NCBI RefSeq assembly: GCF_020731355.1
Contig: NZ_JAJFZK010000013.1
Location: 33,398-97,397 of the forward strand
Direction of reading: 5' to 3'
Source of the DNA: Bacillus sp. REN16
GTDB lineage: Bacteria; Bacillota; Bacilli; Bacillales; Bacillaceae_L
DNA length: 64,000 nucleotides
The position numbers were made by a program, and so were the translations under genes. Below, piece by piece: positions 1 to 9,235 of this stretch (its first letter is position 1; the number at the start of each line of letters is the position of its first letter). The notes beneath the pieces were generated by a model, which worked only from the letters and a program-made list of their open reading frames with translations, was not told where the DNA came from and ran no database searches.

Positions 1-20
1 AAAATTCCTTTCAAGTGGTT

Positions 21-204
21 GTTCAAAAAGTCCGGTAAAAATGACACATCGAATTTCTTTGTTGGCTTGCTTTTCCGTTCCTTGGAAAAGAAAACCACTT
101 TTCCGGCGTGCAAGATCGTCTGCTCACGTATTAACAGCATACGTTCCGCTACTCAAAGCTGCACCGCCTAGAACTTCTTGGTCCTTTTTATCCTCCTTTT
201 GAAC
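21..204. repeat. MITE-like dispersed repeat candidate with terminal inverted repeats
   Basis: About 184 bp of non-coding DNA is bounded by imperfect inverted repeats. The left end (21-40) begins GTTCAAAAAGTCCGG and the right end read on the minus strand (204-185) begins GTTCAAAAGGAGG, both followed by ATAAAAA/GTAAAAA. It looks GC-richer than the flanking AT-rich DNA and holds no convincing ORF. I infer a small non-autonomous element or dispersed palindromic repeat; only one copy is visible here. Confidence 0.4.
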
Positions 205-254
205 ACGTACTTCAAATAAAACTGCCTACTTTTAATTTAAGCTATTAATAAAAT

Positions 255-283
255 TTGTCAAGATGGAGGTTTCAGGTTATTAT
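255..283 (+). promoter_or_regulatory. Sigma-A promoter of bkdR
   Basis: TTGTCA (255-260) and TATTAT (278-283), each one mismatch from consensus, are separated by 17 bp. The predicted start near 290 falls on the TGCA dyad at 291-304, about 80 bp ahead of the bkdR start codon. Confidence 0.5.
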
Positions 284-290
284 AAAGGTG

Positions 291-304
291 TGCATTTTTT
301 TGCA
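291..304. promoter_or_regulatory. TGCA dyad at the bkdR transcription start, candidate BkdR autoregulatory site
   Basis: TGCATTTTTTTGCA is a dyad that matches, read on the other strand, the TGCAAAAAATGCA motif upstream of ptb (2108-2120) with one extra A. A further TTGCAAAA lies at 332-339. Its position over the predicted start would suit repression. The assignment to BkdR is inference from the shared motif. Confidence 0.35.
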
Positions 305-371
305 AAGGGAATACTGAGGGTATGTAAAATATTGCAAAACCCTACTTTGCGATTGGGAGGTGTCTTTGGTT

Positions 372-2093
372 ATGCAGAAAGTTATGGTCGATTTGATCTT
401 AGATTCAACCCATGATGGAATGGTTGTCATTGATATAAATAGCCAAGTCATCTTATTAAATAATAGTGCATCAAGGATGATTGGTGTTGCGAAGGAGGAA
501 GCAATCGGTAAGCATGTTTTCGAATGCATTCCGGAAAGCCGATTACCTGAAATTCTTTCAACAAGGGCGATTGAAGTTAACCAGGAATTTGTTTTGAAAA
601 ATGGACGAAAAATCATTACAACTCGAATACCGGTGGTTAATGAATCAGGAATGCTGCTAGGTGCATTCGCTGTTTTTAAAGATATTACTGAAGTTGTAGA
701 GCTTGCTGAAGAAATTACAAATTTAAAAGAAATACAAACCATGCTTGAAGCGATTATCCAATCCTCTGATGAAGCTATTTCTGTTGTCGATGAGGATGGA
801 CGCGGAATCTTAATAAATCGTGCATACACCCGAATAACGGGTCTTGAAAAAGAACAAGTCATCGGAAAGCCTGCAAATGCTGATATTTCCGAAGGAGAAA
901 GTATGCACATGCAGGTGTTGAAGACGAGAAGACCTGTTAGAGGGGCTCGAATGAAGGTGGGTCCTTACAAAAAAGATGTGATCGTAAATGTTGCGCCAGT
1001 CATAGTGGATGGCAGGCTCAAAGGGAGTGTCGGAGTCATACACGATGTGTCTGAAATTAGCCAGCTTACATCTGAATTGAATCGGGCTAGACATATCATT
1101 CGGTCCCTTGAAGCAAAATACACATTTGATGATATCATTGGTTCCTCAGAAGAAATGGAATTTGCAATTGAACAGGCAAAACTTGGAGCAAAAACTCCAG
1201 CTACTGTTTTACTTAGGGGAGAATCTGGGACAGGCAAGGAATTATTTGCACATGCTATACATAATGAAAGTAAGCGAAAATATAACAAGTTTGTTCGTGT
1301 CAACTGTGCTGCGATCTCAGAATCACTTTTAGAAAGTGAGCTTTTTGGGTATGAAGAAGGGGCTTTTTCAGGAGCAAAGCGCGGTGGAAAACGAGGCATA
1401 TTTGAGGAAGCGAACAATGGCAGTATTTTCTTAGATGAGATAGGGGAGCTGTCATTAAATACTCAAGCAAAATTACTTAGAGTTTTGCAGGAAAGAGAGA
1501 TAAGACGAGTCGGGGGAACGAAGTCGATTCCGATTGACGTACGAATTATTTGCGCTACAAATGTAAATTTAGAAAAAGGAATTGGAAATGGGACCTTTAG
1601 AGAGGACCTCTACTATCGTATAAATAAAATTCCCATTCAGATTCCATCACTGCGAATGAGAAAACAGGATATCCATCCACTCGCAGAGCATTTGCTGCTT
1701 AAAATTAATCAGGATTATGGGCGGACGGTTGAAGGATTAACGGAACAAGCAATTCATTATTTATATGGTTATGATTGGCCTGGTAATGTTAGGGAGCTTG
1801 AAAATGTGCTTGGCAGAGCCGTAATCTTTATGAACTATCAGGAAAGACTAATTGATGTAAAGCATATCCAGCCACTACATCAAAAAACGGAAAAAGCGCC
1901 TGATCGTGATCCATTACCAGAAGCTGAAATTAAGGATGTTCCTTTATCCGATTTAGTGGAAAAATATGAAGCAAAAGTTATATCAGAGGTATTGGAGTTA
2001 AATGGCGGAAATAAAACGGCTGCTGCCAAATCATTAGGGATATCACTAAGAAGTCTATATTATAAGCTGGAAAAATATCAACTTGCAAATTAG
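372..2093 (+). CDS. bkdR: BkdR, sigma-54-dependent activator of the branched-chain keto acid degradation operon
   Basis: Bacterial enhancer-binding protein that should drive the sigma-54 promoter just downstream. Two N-terminal PAS domains (about residues 5-105 and 120-230) precede an AAA+ sigma-54 interaction module with Walker A GESGTGKE near residue 282, the sigma-54-contacting loop as GAFSGA near 330 (GAFTGA is usual; Ser for Thr is conservative) and the LDEIGE Walker B region. A Fis-type HTH at the C-terminus contains [14 protein letters not shown] chose ATG at 372 because GGAGG (356-360) sits 11 bases before it; a GTG at 360 overlaps that site. The PAS domains imply a small-molecule input. 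Orientation and position match B. subtilis bkdR (yqiR). Confidence 0.93.
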   Translation: MQKVMVDLILDSTHDGMVVIDINSQVILLNNSASRMIGVAKEEAIGKHVFECIPESRLPEILSTRAIEVNQEFVLKNGRKIITTRIPVVNESGMLLGAFAVFKDITEVVELAEEITNLKEIQTMLEAIIQSSDEAISVVDEDGRGILINRAYTRITGLEKEQVIGKPANADISEGESMHMQVLKTRRPVRGARMKVGPYKKDVIVNVAPVIVDGRLKGSVGVIHDVSEISQLTSELNRARHIIRSLEAKYTFDDIIGSSEEMEFAIEQAKLGAKTPATVLLRGESGTGKELFAHAIHNESKRKYNKFVRVNCAAISESLLESELFGYEEGAFSGAKRGGKRGIFEEANNGSIFLDEIGELSLNTQAKLLRVLQEREIRRVGGTKSIPIDVRIICATNVNLEKGIGNGTFREDLYYRINKIPIQIPSLRMRKQDIHPLAEHLLLKINQDYGRTVEGLTEQAIHYLYGYDWPGNVRELENVLGRAVIFMNYQERLIDVKHIQPLHQKTEKAPDRDPLPEAEIKDVPLSDLVEKYEAKVISEVLELNGGNKTAAAKSLGISLRSLYYKLEKYQLAN

Positions 2094-2107
2094 AGCACGC
2101 AAATAAT

Positions 2108-2130
2108 TGCAAAAAATGCAAGATGTTGCA
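2108..2130 (+). promoter_or_regulatory. Candidate upstream activating sequence for BkdR
   Basis: Three TGCA-type half sites occur in 23 bp: TGCAAAAAATGCA (2108-2120) followed by TTGCA (2126-2130). They lie 55-75 bp upstream of the -24 element, the usual distance for an enhancer-binding protein. The first dyad matches the motif at the bkdR promoter. Confidence 0.45.
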
Positions 2131-2156
2131 AGGTATTTTCGGAAAAAGTAATCCAA

Positions 2157-2170
2157 ATAAAGCGCTTTCA
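2157..2170. promoter_or_regulatory. cre-like palindrome between the BkdR site and the sigma-54 promoter
   Basis: The 14-mer ATAAAGCGCTTTCA matches an ideal CcpA-binding cre (TGAAAGCGCTTTCA) at 12 of 14 positions, including the whole central palindrome. It sits between the activator sites and the -24 box, where a bound repressor could obstruct activator looping. CcpA control is inference. Confidence 0.45.
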
Positions 2171-2181
2171 ATTATTTTATG

Positions 2182-2199
2182 TTGGCACGATAATTGCAT
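2182..2199 (+). promoter_or_regulatory. Sigma-54 (SigL) -24/-12 promoter of the bkd operon
   Basis: TTGGCACGATAATTGCAT carries the -24 GG (2184-2185) and -12 GC (2196-2197) with the 10-base separation needed by sigma-54. It matches the TGGCAC-N5-TTGCA consensus fully. The start is predicted about 12 bases downstream, leaving a leader of about 50 bases before ptb. Confidence 0.9.
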
Positions 2200-2259
2200 G
2201 AATAAATAGTGTATAAAACTAAGTGAAGGGGACTTTGATTAAAAAGAAGGTAAAGTCAG

Positions 2260-3165
2260 ATGAAACTAATGAATCTTATCAATAATGCAAAAGCTCAAAC
2301 CCAGGTTACCGTTGCGGTAGCAGCTGCTGAGGATGAAGAGGTCCTTGAAGCAGTTGTCGAAGCCGTTAGTCACGGGCTTGCCCGTTTCTTATTGTTTGGT
2401 AATCGAGAAAAAATTGACCAAATCCTATCTGGAATTAGAGGATTTTCAGCAGGGCGTGAAGCACTGAATGTCGTACATTCACCCTCGCAGGAAGAGTCAG
2501 CAAAGGATGCTGTAAAAGCAGTTCATTCTGGAGAAGCAAATGTATTAATGAAAGGGAATATCCCAACATCAACTATTTTAAGTGCTGTGTTGCATAAAGA
2601 ATATGGACTGCGTACTGGGAAAGTTCTATCACATGTTGCAGTCTTTGAAGTCCCTGATTATGATCGCTTTGTCATCGTAACAGATGCAGCGATGAACATA
2701 GCGCCTGGGCTTCAGGAAAAGGTGCAAATCTTAAACAATGCGGTCAAGGTAGCAAATGCAATTGGGATAAACATGCCAAAAGTAGCGCCGATTGCAGCTG
2801 TTGAGGTTGTAAATCCAGCGATGCAAGCAACACTAGATGCGGCTGTTTTAACCCAAATGAACCACCGTGGCCAAATTCAAAACTGTATCGTTGATGGACC
2901 ATTAGCACTTGATAATGCTATTTCAACTCATGCAGCTGAGCACAAAGGAATCACGAGTGCAGTAGCTGGACAGGCTGATATTTTGCTAGTTCCAGCAATT
3001 GAAGTTGGAAATGCATTATATAAATCATTGGTTTATTTTGCCAAAGCAGAGGCAGGGGCGATTATTGCAGGTGCGTCTGCACCAATTGTTTTAACTTCTA
3101 GAGCTGACACTGCAAAAAGCAAATTATACTCATTAGCATTGGCAGTATGTACTGCAAACAAATAA
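2260..3165 (+). CDS. ptb: Phosphate butyryltransferase (branched acyl-CoA phosphotransacylase)
   Basis: Converts butyryl-, isobutyryl-, isovaleryl- or 2-methylbutyryl-CoA plus phosphate to the acyl-phosphate and CoA in the cytoplasm. The 301-residue protein has the family's usual length and its glycine-rich phosphotransacylase fold, with blocks such as VLMKGNIPTSTILSAVL (about 95-112) and IVTDAAMNIAPGL (about 143-155). AGAAGG at 2245-2250 supports the ATG at 2260. It is the first gene after the sigma-54 promoter. With buk it forms the substrate-level phosphorylation arm that turns branched acyl-CoA into ATP and free acid, or in reverse primes branched fatty acid synthesis. Confidence 0.93.
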   Translation: MKLMNLINNAKAQTQVTVAVAAAEDEEVLEAVVEAVSHGLARFLLFGNREKIDQILSGIRGFSAGREALNVVHSPSQEESAKDAVKAVHSGEANVLMKGNIPTSTILSAVLHKEYGLRTGKVLSHVAVFEVPDYDRFVIVTDAAMNIAPGLQEKVQILNNAVKVANAIGINMPKVAPIAAVEVVNPAMQATLDAAVLTQMNHRGQIQNCIVDGPLALDNAISTHAAEHKGITSAVAGQADILLVPAIEVGNALYKSLVYFAKAEAGAIIAGASAPIVLTSRADTAKSKLYSLALAVCTANK

Positions 3166-3201
3166 TCATTAATTAGTCAATCTTGGGGAGGAACTAACAC
3201 A

Positions 3202-4299
3202 ATGGAAATCTTTTCTTACATGGAAAAATTTGATTATGAGCAATTGGTATTCTGTCAGGACAAACAATCCGGTTTAAAGGCGATTATCGCTATTCACGAT
3301 ACAACATTAGGCCCGGCACTTGGTGGAACTCGCATGTGGACATATGCTTCAGAGGAAGCAGCAATTGAGGATGCTTTAAGACTTGCAAGAGGAATGACCT
3401 ATAAAAATGCAGCTGCCGGATTAAATCTTGGTGGAGGAAAAACAGTTATTATCGGTGATCCGCGCAAGGATAAGAATGAAGAAATGTTCCGGGCATTTGG
3501 ACGATATATTCAAGGACTTAATGGACGTTATATTACAGCTGAAGATGTGGGTACAACTGTTGCTGATATGGACATTATCCACGAAGAAACTGATTTTGTA
3601 ACAGGGATTTCACCTGCGTTTGGATCTTCCGGAAATCCTTCTCCAGTAACAGCATTTGGTGTATATCGCGGAATGAAGGCAGCAGCCAAAGAAGCATTTG
3701 GATCTGACTCACTCGAAGGTAAGACAGTTGCTGTTCAAGGAGTCGGAAATGTAGCGTACACACTTTGTAAATACCTTCACGAAGAAGGCGCAAATTTAAT
3801 TGTAACTGATATCAATAAAGAAGCTGTTGATCGTGCTGTTAGAGATTTCGGAGCGAAAGCAGTAGACCCCAACGAGATTTATAGTGTGGATTGTGACATT
3901 TATGCTCCTTGTGCACTAGGTGCAACAGTAAACGATGAAACGATTCCCCAATTAAAAGCAAGAGTTATTGCGGGTTCAGCAAATAATCAGCTAAAAGAAC
4001 CACGTCATGGTGACATGATTCATGAGTTAGGAATTGTTTATGCTCCCGATTATGTGATTAACGCTGGCGGGGTTATCAATGTAGCAGACGAATTATATGG
4101 ATACAATCAAGAGCGTGCGCTTAAGAAGGTTGAATCGCTTTACGATACCATTGAAAAAGTCATTGAGATCGCAAAAAGAGACGGAATTCCAACCTATCAG
4201 GCTGCAGACCGTTTGGCAGAAGAGCGCATTGAGAGAATGAGAAATTCAAGAAGCCAATTTTTACAAAACGGGCACCACATTTTAAGTCGCAGGAAATAA
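3202..4299 (+). CDS. bcd: Leucine dehydrogenase
   Basis: NAD-dependent oxidative deamination of Leu, Val and Ile to the 2-oxo acids used by the BKDH complex. The 365 residues are normal for Bacillus enzymes (about 364). The Glu/Leu/Phe/Val dehydrogenase substrate domain shows [10 protein letters not shown], the [11 protein letters not shown] block with the catalytic lysine near residue 82, and the Rossmann stretch [13 protein letters not shown] near 180. GGGGAGG (3185-3191) precedes the ATG by ten bases. It lies 36 bases after ptb in the same operon. A dispersed repeat begins at the base after its stop codon and separates it from buk. Confidence 0.95.
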   Translation: MEIFSYMEKFDYEQLVFCQDKQSGLKAIIAIHDTTLGPALGGTRMWTYASEEAAIEDALRLARGMTYKNAAAGLNLGGGKTVIIGDPRKDKNEEMFRAFGRYIQGLNGRYITAEDVGTTVADMDIIHEETDFVTGISPAFGSSGNPSPVTAFGVYRGMKAAAKEAFGSDSLEGKTVAVQGVGNVAYTLCKYLHEEGANLIVTDINKEAVDRAVRDFGAKAVDPNEIYSVDCDIYAPCALGATVNDETIPQLKARVIAGSANNQLKEPRHGDMIHELGIVYAPDYVINAGGVINVADELYGYNQERALKKVESLYDTIEKVIEIAKRDGIPTYQAADRLAEERIERMRNSRSQFLQNGHHILSRRK

Positions 4300-4483
4300 G
4301 AAAAGCGCAAGCGCCTTGGGAGTGGAACATCGACTAACTACTGCCACGTCCTGTGGCAAACATCGATGTCAGCACATCCTGTGCAAGTCCGACAAGCACA
4401 AGACGAGCGCTGATAGAAGGCGTTCTTTGCCTTCAGAAGCGATTGGCTTGTGACCTCGAGGGGCTAGGCGCCGGAGCTAGACA
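4300..4483 (+). repeat. Dispersed intergenic repeat, copy 1 (inside the bkd operon)
   Basis: A 184-bp copy starts directly after the bcd stop codon with GAAAAGCGCAAGCGCC and ends CTAGGCGCCGGAGCTAGACA. Stem-forming pieces include GCCACGTCCTGTGGC and the AGAAGGCG...GCCTTC pair. Copies 2 (23517-23704) and 3 (32357-32477, reversed) share the start, the CCGACAAGCA(C/T)AAGAC core and the CTCGAGGGGCTAGGCGC end. Copies 1 and 2 carry an extra internal block that copy 3 lacks. Here the element is transcribed within an operon. Confidence 0.85.
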
Positions 4484-4574
4484 TTAAAACTGAACGGAGA
4501 ATGTGGGAAAGCTGACTAAGCTTTTCCTCATTTGTCCAACCGTAGGACTGGATCTAGTACTGGAGGTTTCAATA

Positions 4575-5684
4575 TTGCTTGACAAAGAATACAGGATTCT
4601 CGTTATTAATCCAGGATCAACATCAACGAAAATCGGCGTCTATGATAATGAACGTTCTGTTTTTGAAAAGACAATTAGACATGACCGATCAGAATTAATG
4701 GCATATGACAATATTATCGATCAATATGAATTTCGAAAAAAAACCATTCTAGAAACACTCGATAATGAGGGTATAAATATCTCAAAATTAAATGCTGTTT
4801 GCGGTAGAGGTGGCTTACTAAAGCCGATACAAGGCGGGACCTACAAAGTAAATGATGAAATGCTTCATGATTTACGAATTGGTTATGCAGGGCAACATGC
4901 CTCTAATCTTGGGGGTATTTTGGCATATGAAATTGCATCTGGGTTAAATATTCCGCCATATATTGTCGATCCCGTCGTTGTTGACGAACTTGAGCCGATT
5001 GCTAGAATTTCAGGATTTGATTTGATTGAGAGAAGGAGTATTTTTCATGCTTTGAATCAAAAGGCAGTTGCAAGAAGAGTTGCAAAGAATCTTGGGAAAA
5101 CCTATGAAGAAATGAATTTAATCGTGACCCATATGGGTGGTGGAATTACAGTTGGTGTTCATAGACGCGGTAAAGTGATCGACGTAAATAATGGGTTGCA
5201 TGGTGACGGACCATTTAGCCCAGAACGAGCTGGGACGGTTCCTGCAGGGGATTTAATCGACCTTTGCTTTTCTGGTCAGTACTTCCGTGAAGAAATTATG
5301 AAAAAACTTGTTGGTCAAGGCGGATTAGTTGGTTATCTTGGGACAAATGATGCAATAGAAGTTGAAAAAATGATTGAAAATGGAGACGACAAGGCCCGTT
5401 TAGTCTACAAAGCAATGGCGTATCAAATATCCAAAGAAATCGGTGCAGCGAGTGCAGTCCTATCAGGACGTGTGGATGCGATCATTTTAACCGGCGGATT
5501 AGCCTACGGAAATGAATTTATCTCTGAAATTTCGAACCATGTCAATTGGATAGCGGATGTCATCATCCAACCAGGTGAAAATGAATTGCAGGCATTAGCA
5601 GAGGGTGCATTACGTGTGCTTCGCGGGGAAGAGAAGGATAAAGAATACCCCGGTAAGCAACTCTGGGCCCCTGTCTTAAAATAA
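4575..5684 (+). CDS. buk: Butyrate kinase (branched-chain fatty-acid kinase)
   Basis: Acetokinase-family enzyme (ASKHA fold) that transfers phosphate from butyryl- or branched acyl-phosphate to ADP, the step after Ptb. The N-terminal phosphate-binding block is [17 protein letters not shown], and later blocks include [13 protein letters not shown] (about 178-190) and [12 protein letters not shown] (about 300). I chose the TTG at 4575 because TGGAGGT (4561-4567) lies eight bases upstream and the protein then begins [14 protein letters not shown] as in the family. An in-frame GTG at 4503 would add 24 unrelated residues. The gap before the gene is taken up by the repeat at 4300-4483. Confidence 0.93.
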   Translation: MLDKEYRILVINPGSTSTKIGVYDNERSVFEKTIRHDRSELMAYDNIIDQYEFRKKTILETLDNEGINISKLNAVCGRGGLLKPIQGGTYKVNDEMLHDLRIGYAGQHASNLGGILAYEIASGLNIPPYIVDPVVVDELEPIARISGFDLIERRSIFHALNQKAVARRVAKNLGKTYEEMNLIVTHMGGGITVGVHRRGKVIDVNNGLHGDGPFSPERAGTVPAGDLIDLCFSGQYFREEIMKKLVGQGGLVGYLGTNDAIEVEKMIENGDDKARLVYKAMAYQISKEIGAASAVLSGRVDAIILTGGLAYGNEFISEISNHVNWIADVIIQPGENELQALAEGALRVLRGEEKDKEYPGKQLWAPVLK

Positions 5685-5709
5685 GTGGAATTAAGAAGGT
5701 GAGCAGGTC

Positions 5710-7131
5710 ATGTCAAAGGAATACGATTTAGTCATTTTGGGCGGCGGTACCGGCGGGTATGTTGCTGCCATTCGTGCATCACAGCTTGGACTGAAAGTGG
5801 CAGTTGTAGAAAAAGGAAAGCTTGGCGGTACATGTTTGCATGCGGGTTGTATTCCAAGTAAAGCTCTTTTAAGAAGTGCTGAAGTGTATGCAACAACGAA
5901 GAGAAGTGAAGAATTCGGTGTCATCACGAAGGATGTTTCACTCGATTTTTTAAAGGTCCAGGACCGGAAAAATAAAATCACTGAACAGTTATATAAAGGT
6001 GTTCAACATTTAATGAAACAAGGAAAAATTGATGTAATTGAAGGCTTCGGACGAATTTTAGGACCGTCTATTTTTTCACCGATTCCTGGAACTGTTTCAG
6101 TTGAAATGAACAATGGAGAAGAAAATGAAATGCTGATTCCGAAAAACGTCGTCATCGCAACAGGATCCAGACCGAGGTCTTTACCTGGACTCGAAATTGA
6201 TGGGGAATATGTGTTAACTTCTGATGAAGCACTACAAATGGATTCTCTTCCAAAGTCTATTATCATCGTTGGGGGAGGCGTGATCGGAATTGAATGGGCA
6301 TCTATGCTTCATGATTTTGGAGTAGAAGTAACCGTGCTTGAGTATGCAGATCGGATTCTGCCGACAGAGGATCATGAAATCTCAAAGGAAATGCAGCGTT
6401 TGCTAAAGAAAAAAGGCGTAAAGCTTGTCACTGGAGCGAAAGTCTTGCCTGAGACCCTTGAAAAGGGGGAAGGGATTACGATCCAGGCTGAGCATAAAGG
6501 TGAAGCTAAATCTTTTTCAGCTGAAAAGGTGCTTGTATCTGTCGGTCGACAAGCAAATGTTGAAAATATTGGTCTTGAAAATACGGAGATTGTTTTGGAA
6601 AAAGGATATATTACAACAAATGAATTTTTCCAAACAAAGGAATCCCATATTTATGCGATTGGTGATGTAATTGGAGGTTTCCAGCTTGCACATGTAGCAT
6701 CACACGAAGGGATCGTCGCAGTAGAGCATATTGCAGGTGAAAATCCATCACCAATTGATTATTCGCTCGTATCTAAATGTGTATACAGTAGTCCTGAGAT
6801 TGCAAGTGTTGGTTTTACAGAAGAAGAAGCAAAAGAAAAAGGATTTACTGTTAAGGTAGGTAAGTTTTCATTTAGAGCAATCGGGAAGGCGCTTGTATTT
6901 GGTGAGTCTGATGGGTTTGTCAAACTTGTGGTTGATCAGGCAACTGATGATTTACTAGGTGTTCATATGATTGGACCGCATGTGACAGATATGATTTCAG
7001 AGGCGGGTTTAGCGAGAGTACTAGATGCAACTCCTTGGGAGATTGCACACACGATCCATCCGCATCCAACATTATCTGAAGCAATTGGGGAAGCTGCCTT
7101 AGCTGTTGATGGTAAGGCAATCCACGCATAA
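5710..7131 (+). CDS. lpdV: Dihydrolipoyl dehydrogenase, E3 of the branched-chain keto acid dehydrogenase complex
   Basis: FAD flavoprotein that reoxidises the dihydrolipoyl group of BkdB with NAD. The 473 residues have the family layout: N-terminal FAD-binding GGGTGGYVAAIRA, redox-active disulfide in GGTCLHAGCIPSKA (about residues 40-53), NAD-binding IIVGGGVIGIEWASML (about 180), a second FAD motif YAIGDVIGG, and the C-terminal catalytic His-Glu in HPHPTLSEAIGE (about 447-458). It follows buk by 25 bases and precedes the E1 and E2 genes, so it is the dedicated BKDH E3 and not the pyruvate dehydrogenase E3. Confidence 0.94.
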   Translation: MSKEYDLVILGGGTGGYVAAIRASQLGLKVAVVEKGKLGGTCLHAGCIPSKALLRSAEVYATTKRSEEFGVITKDVSLDFLKVQDRKNKITEQLYKGVQHLMKQGKIDVIEGFGRILGPSIFSPIPGTVSVEMNNGEENEMLIPKNVVIATGSRPRSLPGLEIDGEYVLTSDEALQMDSLPKSIIIVGGGVIGIEWASMLHDFGVEVTVLEYADRILPTEDHEISKEMQRLLKKKGVKLVTGAKVLPETLEKGEGITIQAEHKGEAKSFSAEKVLVSVGRQANVENIGLENTEIVLEKGYITTNEFFQTKESHIYAIGDVIGGFQLAHVASHEGIVAVEHIAGENPSPIDYSLVSKCVYSSPEIASVGFTEEEAKEKGFTVKVGKFSFRAIGKALVFGESDGFVKLVVDQATDDLLGVHMIGPHVTDMISEAGLARVLDATPWEIAHTIHPHPTLSEAIGEAALAVDGKAIHA

Positions 7132-7211
7132 ATTATTCGCTTCATTAATATTTTTTAATATAGTGAGGTTGTCCAATTGAATACATTTTGATTTTTTAAG
7201 GAGGTTTTTTC

Positions 7212-8201
7212 ATGTCCGAAAATCGTCATCAAGCTTTGGGGTTAAGTGATGAAGCGGTTCTTGAAATGTATGAAACAATGCTGCTGGCTAGAAAAATAGA
7301 TGAAAGAATGTGGTTGTTAAACCGCGCTGGAAAAATTCCATTCGTTATTTCCTGCCAAGGACAGGAAGCAGCTCAAGTAGGTGCGGCATTTGCGCTTGAT
7401 CGCGAAAAGGATTATGTATTGCCATATTACCGTGATATGGGGGTTGTTCTAACTTTTGGAATGACTGCAAAAGACTTAATGCTTTCTGGTTTTGCTAAGG
7501 CAGAGGATCCGAATTCAGGCGGACGTCAAATGCCTGGTCACTTTGGACAAAAGAAGAATCGTATCGTCACGGGTTCATCTCCTGTAACGACACAAGTTCC
7601 ACATGCAGTGGGTGTAGCGCTTGGAGGAAGAATGGAAGGAAAGGATTTAGTCTCGTTTGTGACGTTCGGAGAAGGTTCTTCGAATCAGGGAGATTTCCAT
7701 GAAGGCGCGAATTTCGCAGCAGTTCATAAGCTTCCGGTCATCTTTATGTGTGAAAATAATCAATACGCTATTTCTGTTCCATATGAAAAGCAGGTAGCCT
7801 GTGAAAAAATTTCTGACCGTGCCATTGGGTATGGAATGCCTGGTGTAACAGTGGATGGAAATGACCCACTAGAAGTATATAAGGTCGTTAAAGAAGCAGC
7901 AGATAGAGGTCGTCGTGGCGAAGGACCGACCTTAGTTGAGACCATCTCGTATCGTCTAACTGCACACTCTTCTGATGATGATGATCGTGCATATCGTGAG
8001 CAGGAAGAAGTGGCTGAAGCGAAAAAGAAAGATCCAGTCCTTTCATTTGCTCACTATTTAAAGGAAGCTGGCGTCTTAACTGATGCGAAGGAAAAGGAAA
8101 TTGGAGATCGTATTGCAGGACTTGTCAATGAAGCGACCGATTATGCAGAAAATGCACCATATGCAGAGCCGGAATCTGCTCTTAAACATGTATATGCGTA
8201 A
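7212..8201 (+). CDS. bkdAA: Branched-chain 2-oxo acid dehydrogenase E1 alpha subunit
   Basis: With BkdAB forms the thiamine-diphosphate E1 that decarboxylates 2-oxo acids from Leu, Ile and Val. The 329 residues include the family substrate/cofactor blocks: MPGHFG (about 105), SSPVTTQVPHAVGVALGG, the ThDP/Mg motif GEGSSNQGDFHEGANFAA (about 153-170, starting GEG where GDG is canonical) and ENNQYAISVP. AAGGAGG lies 8 bases before the ATG. The start of E1 beta follows after 19 bases. Confidence 0.94.
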   Translation: MSENRHQALGLSDEAVLEMYETMLLARKIDERMWLLNRAGKIPFVISCQGQEAAQVGAAFALDREKDYVLPYYRDMGVVLTFGMTAKDLMLSGFAKAEDPNSGGRQMPGHFGQKKNRIVTGSSPVTTQVPHAVGVALGGRMEGKDLVSFVTFGEGSSNQGDFHEGANFAAVHKLPVIFMCENNQYAISVPYEKQVACEKISDRAIGYGMPGVTVDGNDPLEVYKVVKEAADRGRRGEGPTLVETISYRLTAHSSDDDDRAYREQEEVAEAKKKDPVLSFAHYLKEAGVLTDAKEKEIGDRIAGLVNEATDYAENAPYAEPESALKHVYA

Positions 8202-8220
8202 ACAGTAAGGGGGAAAAAGA

Positions 8221-9204
8221 ATGCCTGTAATTTCATATATTGATGCCGTAACAATGGCGATTCGTGAAGAAATGGAACGAGATCCTAAAGTGTTTATTTT
8301 AGGAGAGGATGTAGGGAAAAAAGGTGGCGTATTTAAAGCAACGAATGGACTTTATGAGCAATTCGGCGAGCAGCGCGTGATGGACACTCCTTTAGCTGAG
8401 TCGGCAATAGCTGGTGTTGGAATAGGTGCGGCGATGTATGGCATGAGACCTATTGCGGAAATGCAATTTGCTGATTTTATTATGCCAGCGGTCAATCAAA
8501 TTATCTCTGAAGCTGCTAAAATTAGATATCGTTCAAACAATGATTGGAGTTGCCCAATCACGATTAGAGCCCCTTATGGTGGCGGAGTACATGGCGCACT
8601 TTACCACTCACAATCTGTGGAAGCTGTATTTGCAAACCAACCTGGCTTAAAAATTGTGATGCCTTCTACCCCTTATGATGTTAAAGGCTTGCTAAAGGCC
8701 GCTATTCGTGATGAGGATCCGGTATTATTTTTTGAACATAAACGTGCATATCGCTTAATTAAGGGTGAAGTTCCTGGGGACGATTATGTATTGCCAATCG
8801 GTAAGGCTGATGTAAAGCGTAAGGGTGAAGACATTACAGTTATTACGTACGGCTTATGTGTTCATTTTGCTTTACAGGCTGCAGAGCGTCTTGCAAAGGA
8901 CGGAATCCAAGCACATATCCTTGACTTACGTACGGTATATCCGCTTGATAAAGAAGCGATTATCGAAGCAGCCTCAAAAACAGGTAAAGTTTTATTGGTA
9001 ACGGAAGACAATAAAGAAGGAAGTATTATGGGTGAAGTTGCTGCTATCATTGCAGAAAATTGCTTATTTGATTTAGACGCCCCTATCAAACGACTTGCCG
9101 GCCCAGATGTGCCAGCAATGCCATATGCGCCAACTATGGAAAAATACTTTATGGTAAATCCGGATAAAGTAGAAAAGGCTATGAGAGAGCTCGCAGAATT
9201 TTAA
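8221..9204 (+). CDS. bkdAB: Branched-chain 2-oxo acid dehydrogenase E1 beta subunit
   Basis: Transketolase-like E1 beta subunit that pairs with BkdAA at the ThDP site. The 327 residues show the family blocks: VFILGEDVGKKGGVFKAT near the N-terminus, DTPLAESAIAGVGIGAA (about 59-75), RAPYGGGVHGALYHSQS (about 116-132) and a C-terminal transketolase domain with RTVYPLDKEAI. Length and order (alpha, beta, then E2) are those of Bacillus bkd operons. Confidence 0.95.
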   Translation: MPVISYIDAVTMAIREEMERDPKVFILGEDVGKKGGVFKATNGLYEQFGEQRVMDTPLAESAIAGVGIGAAMYGMRPIAEMQFADFIMPAVNQIISEAAKIRYRSNNDWSCPITIRAPYGGGVHGALYHSQSVEAVFANQPGLKIVMPSTPYDVKGLLKAAIRDEDPVLFFEHKRAYRLIKGEVPGDDYVLPIGKADVKRKGEDITVITYGLCVHFALQAAERLAKDGIQAHILDLRTVYPLDKEAIIEAASKTGKVLLVTEDNKEGSIMGEVAAIIAENCLFDLDAPIKRLAGPDVPAMPYAPTMEKYFMVNPDKVEKAMRELAEF

Positions 9205-9235
9205 GTGTTCTGGCTATTCAGAGGAGGTTTTATGA

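Noticed and set aside
272..1417. Long minus-strand open frames opposite bkdR
   Set aside because: They mirror BkdR codon positions, lack family features and start signals.
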